A stretch of DNA of 64,000 nt from Streptomyces sp. I6. GTDB taxonomy: Bacteria > Actinomycetota > Actinomycetes > Streptomycetales > Streptomycetaceae. The translations under genes and the position numbers were made by a program. Under the pieces are notes generated by a model. That model was not told where the DNA came from. It was given only the letters and a program-made list of their open reading frames with translations, and did no database searches. Below, in pieces: positions 8,334 through 18,809 of this stretch. Every line of letters begins with the position of its first letter. The stretch's first letter is position 1. The stretch is from positions 861,001-925,000 of the forward strand of contig RHDP01000001.1 in NCBI GenBank assembly GCA_003725745.1. Direction: 5' to 3'.

Positions 8334-9517
8334 TCAGCCGTCGACGAAGTCCGCGCGGGCCAGCAGGCCCGTGTCCGGGTTGTCGGTGAAGATCCCGTCG
8401 ATGCCCTGCTCGAAGTACACCGCGAACGCGCCGAAGGCGTCGCCGTACGCGTGCGGGTCCGTCCCGCGCCGGAAGTCGGCGGGCAGGAAGGAGTTCTCGT
8501 TCCGCATGGTGTACGGGTGCAGGATCAGCCCCTGGGCGTGGGCGTCCCGGACGAGCGTGGTGGGCGTGCCCAGCTTGCCGCTCGCGTCCTTCGGCACGAT
8601 GAGGTCGAGGGCGGGGCCGATGCCCTGGGCGAACGAGGCGATCCACTTCAGGCCCTGGGGCGTGACCAGGTCCGCGACCGTGCGCGGGTCACCGGCCTGG
8701 GCGAAGTCCCAGGGGCGGGTGGTCGCACCGGAGAGCAGCACGACGCGCGGCGAGTCCACCAGCTTCGCCAGCCGCTGGATGCTGCTCGGCTCGAACGACT
8801 GGAGGAAGACGGGCGAGTTCCCGCGGTGCCGGCCGTGGCGGCGCAGCAGCTTCGCCAGGCGCTCCTCCAGCCCGAGGCCGATGCTGCGGAAGTAGGTGGG
8901 GTGCTTGGTCTCGACGTGGAGCCACACCGGCCGGCCGCGGCGGCGGCCCTCCTCGTCGGCCCAGCGCAGGACCTCCTCGAAGGTGGGGACCGTCCAGCGG
9001 CCGTCGTACAGGGTGTTCTGCCGGCGGCTCGCCGGGATCCGCTCCTTGGCCCGCAGCGTCTTCAGCTCGGCGAGGGTGAAGTCCTCGGTGAACCAGCCCG
9101 TGATGCCGGTGCCGTCCACCGACCTGGTCGTCCGGCGTGAGGCGAACTCGGGACGCGAGGCGACGTCGGTGGTGCCGGAGATGTCGTTCTCGTGGCGGCA
9201 CACCAGATGCCCGTCCTTGGTGGGCACCAGGTCCTGCTCGATGACGTGCGCGCCCATGTCCAGGGCCAGCTGGTAGGAGCCGAGGGTGTGCTCGGGCCGG
9301 TACCCGCTCGCTCCACGGTGGGCGATGACGGTGGGCACCGGCAGCGAGCGGTAACCGGGGCCTCCGCCGTGCCGCTCCCCGCGGGCCCCGCCGTCTCCGG
9401 CGGCCTGTTCCGCGGCGCGCGCCCCGGCGCGGTCGCCATCCCGAGCGCCGCCGACCCGAGCACCGCCGCCCCCAGGACGGTCCGCCGGCCGGGGGTAGTC
9501 TCCGCACCGTGTGTCAT
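8334..9517 (-). pseudogene. glpQ: Secreted glycerophosphodiester phosphodiesterase, apparent frameshift in signal region
   Basis: Hydrolyses glycerophosphodiesters to glycerol 3-phosphate and an alcohol outside the cell. The catalytic domain is complete: [42 protein letters not shown] and IDGIFTDNPD. The N-terminus is in another frame: [21 protein letters not shown], a Tat signal with the twin arginines RR, preceded by AAGGAG. Adding one base within the G/C runs at plus 9377-9389 joins them into about 395 residues. Upstream lie a probable PHO box and a TAGCCT -10. The S. coelicolor counterpart glpQ1 is in the PhoP regulon. Probably functional if the frameshift is an assembly error. Confidence 0.82.
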
Positions 9518-9578
9518 GAACGCTCCTTCGTCGAATGGGTGTGCCCCGCGGCCGGTTGCGCGGGGCCTCGCGGCGCAC

Positions 9579-9584
9579 AGGCTA
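9579..9584 (-). promoter_or_regulatory. glpQ -10 box (TAGCCT)
   Basis: TAGCCT hexamer on the minus strand 62 nt upstream of the glpQ ATG, with the 11-nt periodic element just upstream over the -35 position. Confidence 0.45.
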
Positions 9585-9610
9585 GGCACGGGGACGTTAC
9601 GTGCGGGAGA

Positions 9611-9665
9611 CCAGGGGCAAACACAGGCCAAACCCGGGTCAACACTGCGTATCCACTCGGTGAAC
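9611..9665 (-). promoter_or_regulatory. Probable PHO box (PhoP site), five 11-nt units
   Basis: Read on the minus strand this is exactly five 11-nt units: GTTCACCGAGT, GGATACGCAGT, GTTGACCCGGG, TTTGGCCTGTG, TTTGCCCCTGG. Streptomyces PhoP binds tandem 11-nt GTTCACC-type units. The placement just upstream of the -10 fits activation of glpQ under phosphate limitation. Confidence 0.5.
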
Positions 9666-9761
9666 CCGACGTGCGGTCGGGCGGCACCCGCGAGTATCGT
9701 CCTCACCTGCAGAGACTTCGCCGGCCGTACCGCCGTCCCGCTTCTGACACCGGAGGACCCG

Positions 9762-10431
9762 TTGTCCCGCTTGTCGCTCATCAAGGCAGTGCTCGGACCG
9801 ATCCTGCGCCTGATGTTCCGCCCGCGCGTGGAAGGCGCCGAGAACATCCCCGGGGACGGCCCGGTCATCCTCGCCGGCAACCACCTCACCTTCATCGACT
9901 CGATGGTGCTGCCGATCGTGTGCGACCGTCCGGTCCACTTCATCGGCAAGGACGAGTACGTCACCGGCAAGGGGCTCAAGGGCCGGCTGATGGCGTGGTT
10001 CTTCACCGGCGTCGGCATGATCCCCGTGGACCGGGACGGTGCCAACGGCGGTGTGGCGGCTCTGATGACGGGCCGCCGGGTGCTGGAGGAGGGGAAGGTC
10101 TTCGGCATCTACCCGGAGGGCACCCGCTCCCCGACGGCCGCCTCTACCGCGGACGTACCGGAATCGCCCGGCTCACCCTGATGACGGGCGCGCCCGTCGT
10201 CCCGTTCGCCATGATCGGCACCGACAAGCTCCAGCCGGGGGCGCCGGTCTGCCGCGTCCCGGCCGGGTGGCGGTCCGCTTCGGCACGCCGATGGAGTTCT
10301 CGCGGTACGAGGGTATGGACCGCGACCGCTATGTGCTGCGCGCCGTGACGGACTCGGTGATGACCGAGGTGATGCGGCTGTCCGGTCAGGAATACGTGGA
10401 CATGTACGCGACGAAGGCGAAGGCCGCCTGA
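9762..10431 (+). pseudogene. 1-acyl-sn-glycerol-3-phosphate acyltransferase (PlsC-like), two apparent frameshifts
   Basis: Membrane-associated acyltransferase for phosphatidic acid synthesis. The HX4D-type active-site motif is seen as NHLTFIDSM and the substrate motif as YPEGTRSP. The frame breaks first after GTRSP (run TCCCC near 10127-10131) and resumes as [29 protein letters not shown]. It breaks again near 10255-10265 and resumes as [28 protein letters not shown], ending at MYATKAKAA. Each break is repaired by one inserted base. The TTG start has GGAGGA 5 nt upstream. Divergent from glpQ across a 244-nt promoter region; together they suggest phospholipid turnover and re-acylation. Confidence 0.75.
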
Positions 10432-10847
10432 GCCTTCCCCGGACGGCCGGGTTCGTCCGGCGGCTCTCGGCTGCGTCGCGCAGGGCCCGTCCGGCCGGAG
10501 CCTGAACGGGCGAGCGTGCGGGCCGCCGGTGCCGGGCCCTGACCGCCGGTGCCGGGCCCTGACCGCCGGTGCCGGGCCCTGACCGCCGGCGCGGGTGACC
10601 GGGCACCGGTCGGGCCCGTCCCCAGGACGCATCGGCCGCGAACCGGATGCCGCCTCCGCACATCGGTGCGGGGCGGCGTCATGCACGGCGGCGGGTCTTC
10701 CGGTGTGCGGGGGCGGGTGCCGGCCCCGGGGCACCGCGGCCCTGGAGCCCTGGAGCCCTGGAACAGCGGAGCCCTGAAGCAGCGGAGCCCTGAAGCAGCG
10801 GAGCCCCGGAGGAGGCGGCTCGGCGGGGAGCCCGGAGCACCCGGGCG
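10432..10847. other. Intergenic region with two tandem repeats
   Basis: No gene. It contains the 20-nt array at 10523-10590 and a second array of about 16-nt units (AGCGGAGCCCTGAAGC) at 10764-10805. Confidence 0.6.
10523..10590. repeat. 20-nt tandem repeat, 3.4 copies
   Basis: Perfect tandem copies of CCGCCGGTGCCGGGCCCTGA at 10523, 10543 and 10563 plus a partial fourth. Intergenic, so likely slippage-prone spacer. Confidence 0.85.
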
Positions 10848-12395
10848 TCAGTGCTCGATGCCGTCGGCCAGCCTCTGGCCGCGCAGGAGGATCCACGCGG
10901 CCGCGGCCGTGGCGAGCAGCACCGCCGCGCCCACGCCCGACGCGAGCCGCAGTCCTTCGACGAACGCCTCCTGCGCCGCCCCGACCAGTTCGGCCTGCTG
11001 GTGCGCCGGCAGCACGGTCGCGGCCTCCACCGCCCCGCCGAGCGACTCATGGGCGGCGGACGCCACGTCGGCGGGCACCCCTGCCGGTGTCGCGAAGTCC
11101 CGGTACACCCCGGTCACGATCGATCCCAGCAGCGCGATGCCGAGCGCAGCACCGAGTTCGTAGGCGGTCTCGGACACCGCCGAGGCGGAGCCGGCCTGCT
11201 CCTTCGGCACGCTGGACAGAATGACGTCGGCCGTGACGGTGAACGAGAAGCCGGCGCCGACACCGACGACGAGCAGGGCCGCGCCGAGCAACGGATAGCC
11301 CGTGGAGCTGCCGATGAAGGTCAGCACGGCGAGTGCGGCGCCCATCGCGGCGAGTCCACCCGCCACGACGGACCGGACGGAGTACCGGCGGGCGAAGCGG
11401 CCGGCGACCAGCCCGGTCGCCACCGCACCGATCGCGGCGGGGAGTTCCGCGAGACCCGCCTCGAACGGCGGCCGCCCCTGGACCAGTTGGAGGAACTGGG
11501 AGAGGAAGAAGACGAGTCCCGACAGGCCCAGGATGGTCAGCAGGTCGGCGAGGACCGCGCCGGAGAAGCCGCGGTTCCGGAACAGCCGCATGTCGAGCAG
11601 CGGGGAAGGCAGGGTGAGCTGCCTCCTGGCGAATCCGTACAGCGCGACGGCGCCGATGAGGACGGCGGCGCCGGACTCCCAGCCCACACCGTGACTGGCG
11701 GCCTCCTTGATCGCGTAGACCACGCCGATCATGCCGATCAGCGACAGGGCGACGCTGGTCAGGTCCCAGGGGCCGGCGACCGGGTTCCTCGACTCGGGCA
11801 GCAGCTTGACGCCGACGAGGACGAGGACGGCCATCACGGGCAGGTTGATGAGGAAGACGGAGCCCCACCAGAAGTGCTCCAGCAGGAGGCCTCCTACGAC
11901 CGGTCCGACGGCGGCGCCGGCCGAGGCCATGGCGCCCCAGATGCCGATGGCGATGCTGCGTTCGCGCGGGTCGTGGAAGATGTTGCGGATCAGCGCCAGC
12001 GTGGAGGGCATCAACGTGGCCCCGGCGACACCGAGCAGGGCCCGGGCGAGGATCATCATCTCGGGTGTGGTGGCGTAGGCGTTGAGCACGGACACCGCGC
12101 CGAAGGCGACGGAGCCGGTCAGCAGCAGCTTCTTGCGGCCGATCCGGTCGCCGAGGCTGCCCATGGAGACCAGCAGACCGGCGATGACGAACGAGTAGAC
12201 GTCACCGATCCACAGCAGCTGGGTGCCGGTGGGCTGGAGGTCCTCGCTGAGGAAGGGCGTCGCGAGGCCGAGCACGGTGGCGTCCACGGCCACCAGCAGC
12301 ACGGCCAGGACGAGTACCCCCAGGGCCAGCCAGCGCCCGGGGCGGTACAGGGCCTCGTCCGCCCCGCTCGTGCGCTGGACGGTACCGCTGGTCAT
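10848..12395 (-). CDS. MFS efflux transporter, DHA2 (EmrB/QacA) family
   Basis: A 515-residue drug:proton antiporter of the 14-helix DHA2 family, which exports hydrophobic or cationic compounds. After a short N-terminus, helix 1 reads LALGVLVLAVLLVAVDATVL with the conserved Asp of the DHA2 family; motif A is GSLGDRIGRKK near residue 80, and motif C-like GAAVGPVVGGLLLEHFWW lies in helix 5. The ATG overlaps the stop of the upstream TetR regulator by 4 nt (ATGA), so both come from one autoregulated transcript. The regulator gene placed first and the operator over its promoter point to ligand-induced efflux; the substrate is unknown. Confidence 0.9.
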   Translation of the reverse strand: MTSGTVQRTSGADEALYRPGRWLALGVLVLAVLLVAVDATVLGLATPFLSEDLQPTGTQLLWIGDVYSFVIAGLLVSMGSLGDRIGRKKLLLTGSVAFGAVSVLNAYATTPEMMILARALLGVAGATLMPSTLALIRNIFHDPRERSIAIGIWGAMASAGAAVGPVVGGLLLEHFWWGSVFLINLPVMAVLVLVGVKLLPESRNPVAGPWDLTSVALSLIGMIGVVYAIKEAASHGVGWESGAAVLIGAVALYGFARRQLTLPSPLLDMRLFRNRGFSGAVLADLLTILGLSGLVFFLSQFLQLVQGRPPFEAGLAELPAAIGAVATGLVAGRFARRYSVRSVVAGGLAAMGAALAVLTFIGSSTGYPLLGAALLVVGVGAGFSFTVTADVILSSVPKEQAGSASAVSETAYELGAALGIALLGSIVTGVYRDFATPAGVPADVASAAHESLGGAVEAATVLPAHQQAELVGAAQEAFVEGLRLASGVGAAVLLATAAAAWILLRGQRLADGIEH

Positions 12396-12943
12396 TTCTC
12401 CACACTCCGAAGTGCTCCGCCGAGCAGCAGCTCGGTGATCATGTACTGGAATTCGTTCTTGGCGACCCGGCCGTCCATGACGGCCCAGGCGCAGGTGCCG
12501 ATGAGGCCGTAGAGGGCCTCGGTGAGCCAGATGGGCGAGAGGTCGATCCGGAACTCGCCCTGCTCCTGGCCCCGCCGGAACAGGGCGCTGACCCGGGCGT
12601 CGAGCCGGGCCCAGCCCTCGTCGACCTGGTCGCCCTCGAACAGTTGGTTCTCGGTGACGAGGAACGCGAGAAGCTCCGCCACGGGCTCCATCTCGGCGAT
12701 CAGCCGGCGCAGGGCGTCGCCGGCGGGACCGTCCTCGAGCGCGGCGCGGTCGACGGCCGCCTCGAACTCCTCGATACCGAAGGCCTCGAGTGCCTTCACC
12801 AGCGCGTCCCGCCCGGCGAAGTGCCGGTGCAGAGTGGCGCGGCCGATGCCGGCGGCCCGGGCGACCTCGTCCATGGTCGCGGTCGACTTACGGGCAAGGA
12901 GGGCGGCCGCGGCGCGCAGCACCTGTTCACGATCCATGGCCAT
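12392..12943 (-). CDS. TetR family transcriptional regulator
   Basis: A 183-residue repressor. The N-terminal helix-turn-helix is TMDEVARAAGIGRATLHRHFAGRDALVKAL (about residues 23-52), followed by a ligand domain with no close family label. The ATG at 12943 (MAMDREQVL) has no Shine-Dalgarno, but a TATGGT hexamer ends 6 nt before it, fitting a leaderless transcript. A 12-bp-armed palindrome sits just upstream. The stop overlaps the MFS gene start (ATGA). It almost certainly represses itself and the efflux pump. Confidence 0.88.
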   Translation of the reverse strand: MAMDREQVLRAAAALLARKSTATMDEVARAAGIGRATLHRHFAGRDALVKALEAFGIEEFEAAVDRAALEDGPAGDALRRLIAEMEPVAELLAFLVTENQLFEGDQVDEGWARLDARVSALFRRGQEQGEFRIDLSPIWLTEALYGLIGTCAWAVMDGRVAKNEFQYMITELLLGGALRSVEK

Positions 12944-12957
12944 GAGACAACCATACA

Positions 12958-12985
12958 CCGAATGAGACGTCAACGTCTCATTCGG
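12958..12985. promoter_or_regulatory. TetR operator, perfect 12-bp palindrome
   Basis: CCGAATGAGACG, spacer TCAA, CGTCTCATTCGG: perfect 12-bp arms. It lies 15 nt upstream of the tetR ATG, overlapping the upstream half of its promoter. TGAGAC/GTCTCA half sites are common for TetR regulators. Confidence 0.75.
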
Positions 12986-13028
12986 TATTCCAGCGCCTCA
13001 CACTGAGGGGAGTCAGGATGCTGATTGC

Positions 13029-13550
13029 ATGAAGCCGCCGCTGATGATCGACATCGACGGCCCGCTCATCCCCGTACGGCGGCAAGCCGCAGCGCCGGCC
13101 CGAGGGCTACCGCACCCACCGGATGCGGCCGAGCGGCTGGACGTACCGCAACCGTTGCGGGTCTGGTTGAACCCGGACACGGCGAGGACCTCCTCGCGCT
13201 CCGGGACCGGCACGAGCGGGTGTGGGCGACGATCCGGAAGGGCGATGCGAACATCCTGGTGGAACCGCTCCCGGGACCGCCCGGGCCGCCGTTCATCCAC
13301 TGGCCCGGGATGCACGGGGCCTCGCCGCGCGGGACGTTCCGGAAGACGCCGTACGTGCCGGACTGGGCGGCAGGGCTGCCGTTCGCCCGGATCGGCGACG
13401 AGTTCGGGGAGCCGGACCGCGGGTACGCCGGCCGGATGCACCTCGCCGCCGCGCCGCTGCCGCACGTCGACCACCGGATCGGACTGACCCGGCCGGACTT
13501 CGACGCGCTGGCGGACTGGGCGGCGCCGTGCACCGCGGTCGCGCCCGAAC
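13029..13550 (+). pseudogene. Degenerate HAD-like hydrolase gene
   Basis: The start reads MKPPLMIDIDGPLIP, matching Streptomyces HAD-domain proteins of about 170 residues (DxDG nucleophile motif kept). The remainder is spread over three frames: GGKPQRRPEGYRTHRMRPSGW, then LRVWLNPD, then GEDLLALRDRHERVWATI, and finally FIHWPGMHGASPRGTF through RIGLTRPDFDALADWAA. At least three frame changes are needed, and the WATTW-type motif expected after the second block is altered to WATIRKG. That is more damage than the single-base errors elsewhere, so I favour true decay, though errors may contribute. Confidence 0.6.
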
Positions 13551-13685
13551 CGCGGTCGCGCCGGAAGCGGCGGCGCCCGGCCCTCCGGGGCGGCGCGAGT
13601 GGCGGTGCTGCGGCGCGAGTGGCCGTGGCGCCTCGCGAGGTGCGGTGGCGTGGCGGCCCCGGCGAGCCGGGCGCCGCCGCGCCGG

Positions 13686-15125
<1,440 letters not shown>

Positions 15126-15151
15126 TCAAGAATTGCCGGGGTTCTGACGTG

Positions 15152-15220
15152 CCACCGCCTCCCCTGCGCGCCGGGCCCATGCCTCCCCCGCGGCCCGGCG
15201 GGCCGTAGGGGAGGCGGTGG
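15152..15220 (-). terminator. Long nested hairpin between argG and argH
   Basis: Outer 14-bp arms (CCACCGCCTCCCCT / AGGGGAGGCGGTGG) enclose an inner CGCCGGGCC/GGCCCGGCG stem. It starts 35 nt after the argG stop. Confidence 0.6.
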
Positions 15221-15254
15221 CGGTGGACCTGTGGAGGGCGGTTGCCCCGGTGGA

Positions 15255-16448
15255 TCAGGCGAGGTCGCGCTTCGCCGCGATCTTCGACGAGAGGCCGAAG
15301 ATGTCGATGAAGCCCTGGGCCTTCGACTGGTCGAACGTGTCACCCGTGTCGTACGTCGCGAGGTGGAAGTCGTACAGCGACTGGTCGGACCGCCGACCGG
15401 TGACGACGGCGCGGCCGCCGTGCAGGGTCATCCGGATGTCGCCGGTGACGTGCCGGCTGGCCTCGTCGACGAAGCCGTCCAGGGCCCGCTTGAGCGGGGA
15501 GAACCACAGGCCGTCGTAGACGAGCTCGCCCCAGCGCTGCTCGACCTGCCGCTTGTACCGGGCCAGCTCGCGCTCGACGGTGACGTTCTCCAGCTCCTGG
15601 TGGGCGGTGATCAGCGCGATCGCGCCCGGGGCCTCGTACACCTCGCGGGACTTGATGCCGACGAGCCGGTCCTCGACCATGTCGATCCGGCCGACACCCT
15701 GGGCGCCGGCCCGCTCGTTGAGCTGCTGGATCGCCTGCAGGACGGTGACGGGCCTGCCGTCGACGGCGACCGGGACGCCCGCCTCGAAGGAGATGATCAC
15801 CTCGTCGGCCTCGCGGGGCTCGGCCGGGTTGGAGGTGTACTCGTAGACGTCCTCGATCGGGCCGTTCCAGATGTCCTCCAGGAAGCCGGTCTCCACGGCC
15901 CGCCCGAAGACGTTCTGGTCGATGGAGTACGGCGACTTCTTGGTGGTCGCGATCGGGAGCTGCTTCTCCTCGCAGAACGCGATGGCCTTGTCCCTGGTCA
16001 TCGCGTAGTCACGGACCGGCGCGATGCACTTCAGGTCGGGGGCGAGAGAGGCGATGCCGGCCTCGAACCGCACCTGGTCGTTGCCCTTGCCGGTGCAGCC
16101 GTGGGCCACGATCGAGGCGCCGTGCTTCTCCGCGGCGGCCACCAGGTGCTTGACGATCGTGGGGCGGGAGAGGGCGGAGACCAGCGGGTAGCGGTCCATG
16201 TAGAGGGCGTTGGCCTTGATCGCCGGGAGGCAGTACTCCTCGGCGAACTCGTCCTTGGCGTCCGACACCTCGGCCTCGACCGCACCGCAGGCGAGCGCGC
16301 GCTTGCGGATGACGTCCAGGTCCTCGCCGCCCTGGCCGACGTCCACGGCAACGGCGATGACCTCGGCGCCCGTCTCCTCGGCGATCCAGCCGATGGCGAC
16401 GGAGGTGTCCAGACCGCCCGAGTAGGCGAGTACGACGCGCTCGGTCAC
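15255..16448 (-). CDS. argG: Argininosuccinate synthase
   Basis: Joins citrulline and aspartate with ATP to form argininosuccinate. 397 residues. The PP-loop ATP site is AYSGGLDTS (residues 8-16); [14 protein letters not shown] and the C-terminal [13 protein letters not shown] are family hallmarks. I chose the GTG giving [12 protein letters not shown] because AAGGAG lies 6 nt upstream; an in-frame ATG 21 nt earlier has no ribosome site. The upstream region has a TTGACA-17-CATAGT promoter overlapped by an ARG-box-like sequence, so ArgR repression is likely. From memory argG is not beside argH in S. coelicolor. Confidence 0.96.
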   Translation of the reverse strand: MTERVVLAYSGGLDTSVAIGWIAEETGAEVIAVAVDVGQGGEDLDVIRKRALACGAVEAEVSDAKDEFAEEYCLPAIKANALYMDRYPLVSALSRPTIVKHLVAAAEKHGASIVAHGCTGKGNDQVRFEAGIASLAPDLKCIAPVRDYAMTRDKAIAFCEEKQLPIATTKKSPYSIDQNVFGRAVETGFLEDIWNGPIEDVYEYTSNPAEPREADEVIISFEAGVPVAVDGRPVTVLQAIQQLNERAGAQGVGRIDMVEDRLVGIKSREVYEAPGAIALITAHQELENVTVERELARYKRQVEQRWGELVYDGLWFSPLKRALDGFVDEASRHVTGDIRMTLHGGRAVVTGRRSDQSLYDFHLATYDTGDTFDQSKAQGFIDIFGLSSKIAAKRDLA

Positions 16449-16480
16449 GGGTTTCTCCTTACGGTGCATGCGGTGATGGG

Positions 16481-16513
16481 TATAACTATGCAGCGCTCCG
16501 TATGTTTTGTCAA
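16481..16513 (-). promoter_or_regulatory. argG promoter with ARG-box-like site
   Basis: On the minus strand TTGACA (16508-16513) is followed after 17 nt by CATAGT. The -10 sits in GCATAGTTATACC, which resembles a half-palindromic ArgR site, and the spacer contains a second AT-rich patch AAACATACG. Confidence 0.55.
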
Positions 16514-17427
16514 AGGCCGCGATAAGCAGTGGCCGCCCCTCCCCCGCTGCGTAGCCTCACCCCATGCCGAACGGGGGAACACGGCCGTCGAACGGCTTGT
16601 TCAGGGTGCCGGGATCCACGGGACGCTCGCGTCGGCGGACCCCGACGCCCGGCTGAATCCCGCCACGGAGGTCCGCACCATGCGGCCGGACGGGTCCGGG
16701 GGCCCGCTCCCGGGATCCGGCCCGCGTGTCCGCCCCGGCGGTCGGGCCCCGCGAAGTGGTGTAGGTGATCAAGTGCTCCACGTTCCGGTTCGAGGCCCAT
16801 GGCGATCTCCGTGGGGACGGCAACCCACGAAGCGTCCCGCTGAAACGGGTTGAACATCCAATCCGGCCGAGTCACCGTCTCCGAACGGCGGCTTCCGCCG
16901 TCCTGATCCCCTACACCACCCGGCGGGACGCCATCGCCCCGGCGCTAGGCCACCGGGACGGACGGGTCCGGGAGGCCGCGCTGGAACAGGTGGCCCGCCA
17001 CCCGGACCTGCTGCCGCTGCTGGTGGTCCGGACCGCGGACTGGGCCGGGCCGGTCCGGACGCGGGCCCGCGACCTGCGTCCCGGACTGCCGGCCGCGGCG
17101 GGACCGGAGAACCTGGTGCCGCTCACCGCGCTGGTGCTGCGGCCGTCCCGGCGCCGGCGACGAAGAGTCCGCGGCCCATGGCGAGAGGAAGCCGCACGTC
17201 GGAGTGGGTCCCGACGGGCGGCCTGCGCTGCCGCCGCCCGCGCGCACCGACCGACCCGCGGCTGCGCGCGGGCGCCCCCGCGGGCGAACCGCCGCCCTGC
17301 ACCGCTTCGCGGGCTGCCCGCCCGGAGGCCGCCCCGACGTACCGCCCCGACGCGCCGCCGGACGATTGAACTCCTCGGAGTTCCTCTCCGTATCCACCTG
17401 AGCCACAGGGATGACCGAGGAGCAGCG
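16514..17427. other. Gene-poor stretch between argG and ferric reductase gene
   Basis: No intact gene. The middle (about 16862-17170) holds the HEAT-like remnant listed separately. The rest is GC-rich with no ribosome site before any long frame. Confidence 0.5.
16862..17170 (+). pseudogene. Possible remnant of a HEAT-repeat-like protein
   Basis: In one frame the sequence reads LGHRDGRVREAALEQVARHP, then LLPLLVVRTADWAGPVRTRARDL and LVPLTALVLR, the rhythm of PBS-lyase HEAT-like repeats in Streptomyces proteins. It has no start codon with a ribosome site, and downstream residues become Arg/Pro-rich without structure. Probably a fragment; weak evidence. Confidence 0.3.
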
Positions 17428-18801
17428 GTGACGATGATTCAGAGCGGTCGGGCCGCCAGACGCCTGACCATGCGGGCGATCCGGCCGCGCCGCAATCCGG
17501 CGACGGTGCTGCTGGCCGCGGCGTGGGCCGGGGCCGCCGCCGTCCTGTGGCTGTGGTGGGACAACACCGCGGTCGTCCACATGGACACCGCGGAGTGGCT
17601 GATCGGCGCGGGCCGGATCACGGGACTGCTCGGCGGCTACCTGATCGCCCTCGTGGTACTGCAGATGGCACGAGTCCCGGCGCTGGAGCGACGGGTGGGC
17701 TCCGACCGGGCGACGCGCTGGCACGCGATGAGCGGCCGGTATGCGATCAGCCTGGTCGCCGCCCATATCGTCCTCACCGTCTGGGGGTACTCCGTCCAGG
17801 CCCGCACCGGCCTGGTCGAGCAGACCGTCACCGTCCTCGTCGACTTCCCCGAGATGATCGAGGCGACGATCGGTACGGCGCTGCTGCTGGTGGTCGGCTT
17901 CGCCTCGGCGGGCGCGGTGCGCCGCCGGATGCGCTACGAGACCTGGTACTACCTGCATCTGCTGACCTACGTCGCCGTGTACCTGACGTTCTGGCACCAG
18001 CTCGCCACAGGTTCGGAGTTCGTGGCGAGCGCGACCGCCCGGACGATCTGGTACGTGCTCTACGGCACCGTCGGTGGGCTGCTCCTCTGGTACCGGATCC
18101 TGGTACCGGTGCGGCTCAACCTCCGGCACCGGATGCGCGTGGAGTCCGTCGTGGACGAGGCCCCGGGGGTGGTGTCCGTGCTCATCACGGGACGCCGGCT
18201 GCACCGGATCGGCGCGGAGGCCGGCCAGTTCTTCCGCTGGCGGTTCCTCACCGACGGGCTGCGCTGGAGTTCCAACCCGTACTCCCTCTCCGCGCCGCCC
18301 CGTCCCGATCTGCTGCGCATCACCGTCAAGGCAGCCGGTGAGCACAGCGGCGCGCTCAGCCGGCTGGAACCGGGGACCCGGGTCTGGGCCGAGGGCCCCT
18401 ACGGGGCGATGACCGCGGGCCGGCGCAGCCGGAACAAGGTGCTCCTGATCGCCGGAGGCGCCGGGATCACCCCGCTGCGGGCACTGTTCGAGACGCTGCC
18501 CGCCGCGCCCGGGGACCTGTCCCTGCTCTACCGGGCCGGTTCGACGGACGACCTGGCGCTGTGGACCGAGCTCCAGGAGATCGCCGAGGCCCGGCGGGCG
18601 AAGCTGCTGTACGCCGTGAACGGGCCGGACGGGGCGCGGCCGGAGATCAGCACCGAGCGGCTCAAGGAGGCGTTCCCCGACATCGACGAGCACGACGTGT
18701 ACCTCTGCGGGCCGCCCGGTCTCGCCGAGGAGTCCTACAACGCACTTCGGGCGGCGGGCGTGCCGTCGCGTCGTATCCATCACGAGTCGTTCGAGATGTG
18801 A
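17428..18801 (+). CDS. Ferric reductase-like transmembrane oxidoreductase (heme/FAD/NAD(P)H)
   Basis: A 457-residue membrane flavocytochrome. The N-terminal half has six predicted helices of the ferric-reductase-like transmembrane domain with conserved histidines (AAHIVLTVWGY, YLHLLTYVAVYLTFWHQ) that would ligate heme. The C-terminal half is an FNR-type module with the FAD motif SSNPYSLSAPP, the NAD(P)H motif GGAGITPLRALFE and the terminal YLCGPPGLAEESYNAL. The GTG start has GAGGAG 6 nt upstream. It passes cytosolic NAD(P)H electrons across the membrane. The next genes encode an exported FMN-binding protein and ApbE, so the likely acceptor is the flavinylated partner. Confidence 0.9.
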   Translation: MTMIQSGRAARRLTMRAIRPRRNPATVLLAAAWAGAAAVLWLWWDNTAVVHMDTAEWLIGAGRITGLLGGYLIALVVLQMARVPALERRVGSDRATRWHAMSGRYAISLVAAHIVLTVWGYSVQARTGLVEQTVTVLVDFPEMIEATIGTALLLVVGFASAGAVRRRMRYETWYYLHLLTYVAVYLTFWHQLATGSEFVASATARTIWYVLYGTVGGLLLWYRILVPVRLNLRHRMRVESVVDEAPGVVSVLITGRRLHRIGAEAGQFFRWRFLTDGLRWSSNPYSLSAPPRPDLLRITVKAAGEHSGALSRLEPGTRVWAEGPYGAMTAGRRSRNKVLLIAGGAGITPLRALFETLPAAPGDLSLLYRAGSTDDLALWTELQEIAEARRAKLLYAVNGPDGARPEISTERLKEAFPDIDEHDVYLCGPPGLAEESYNALRAAGVPSRRIHHESFEM

Positions 18802-18809
18802 GGCCGTAC

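Noticed and set aside
18561-18809. FMN-protein start far upstream inside the reductase gene
   Set aside because: Residues before 18798 are shadow of the reductase; a basic N-terminus followed by a hydrophobic segment starts at 18798 or 18810.
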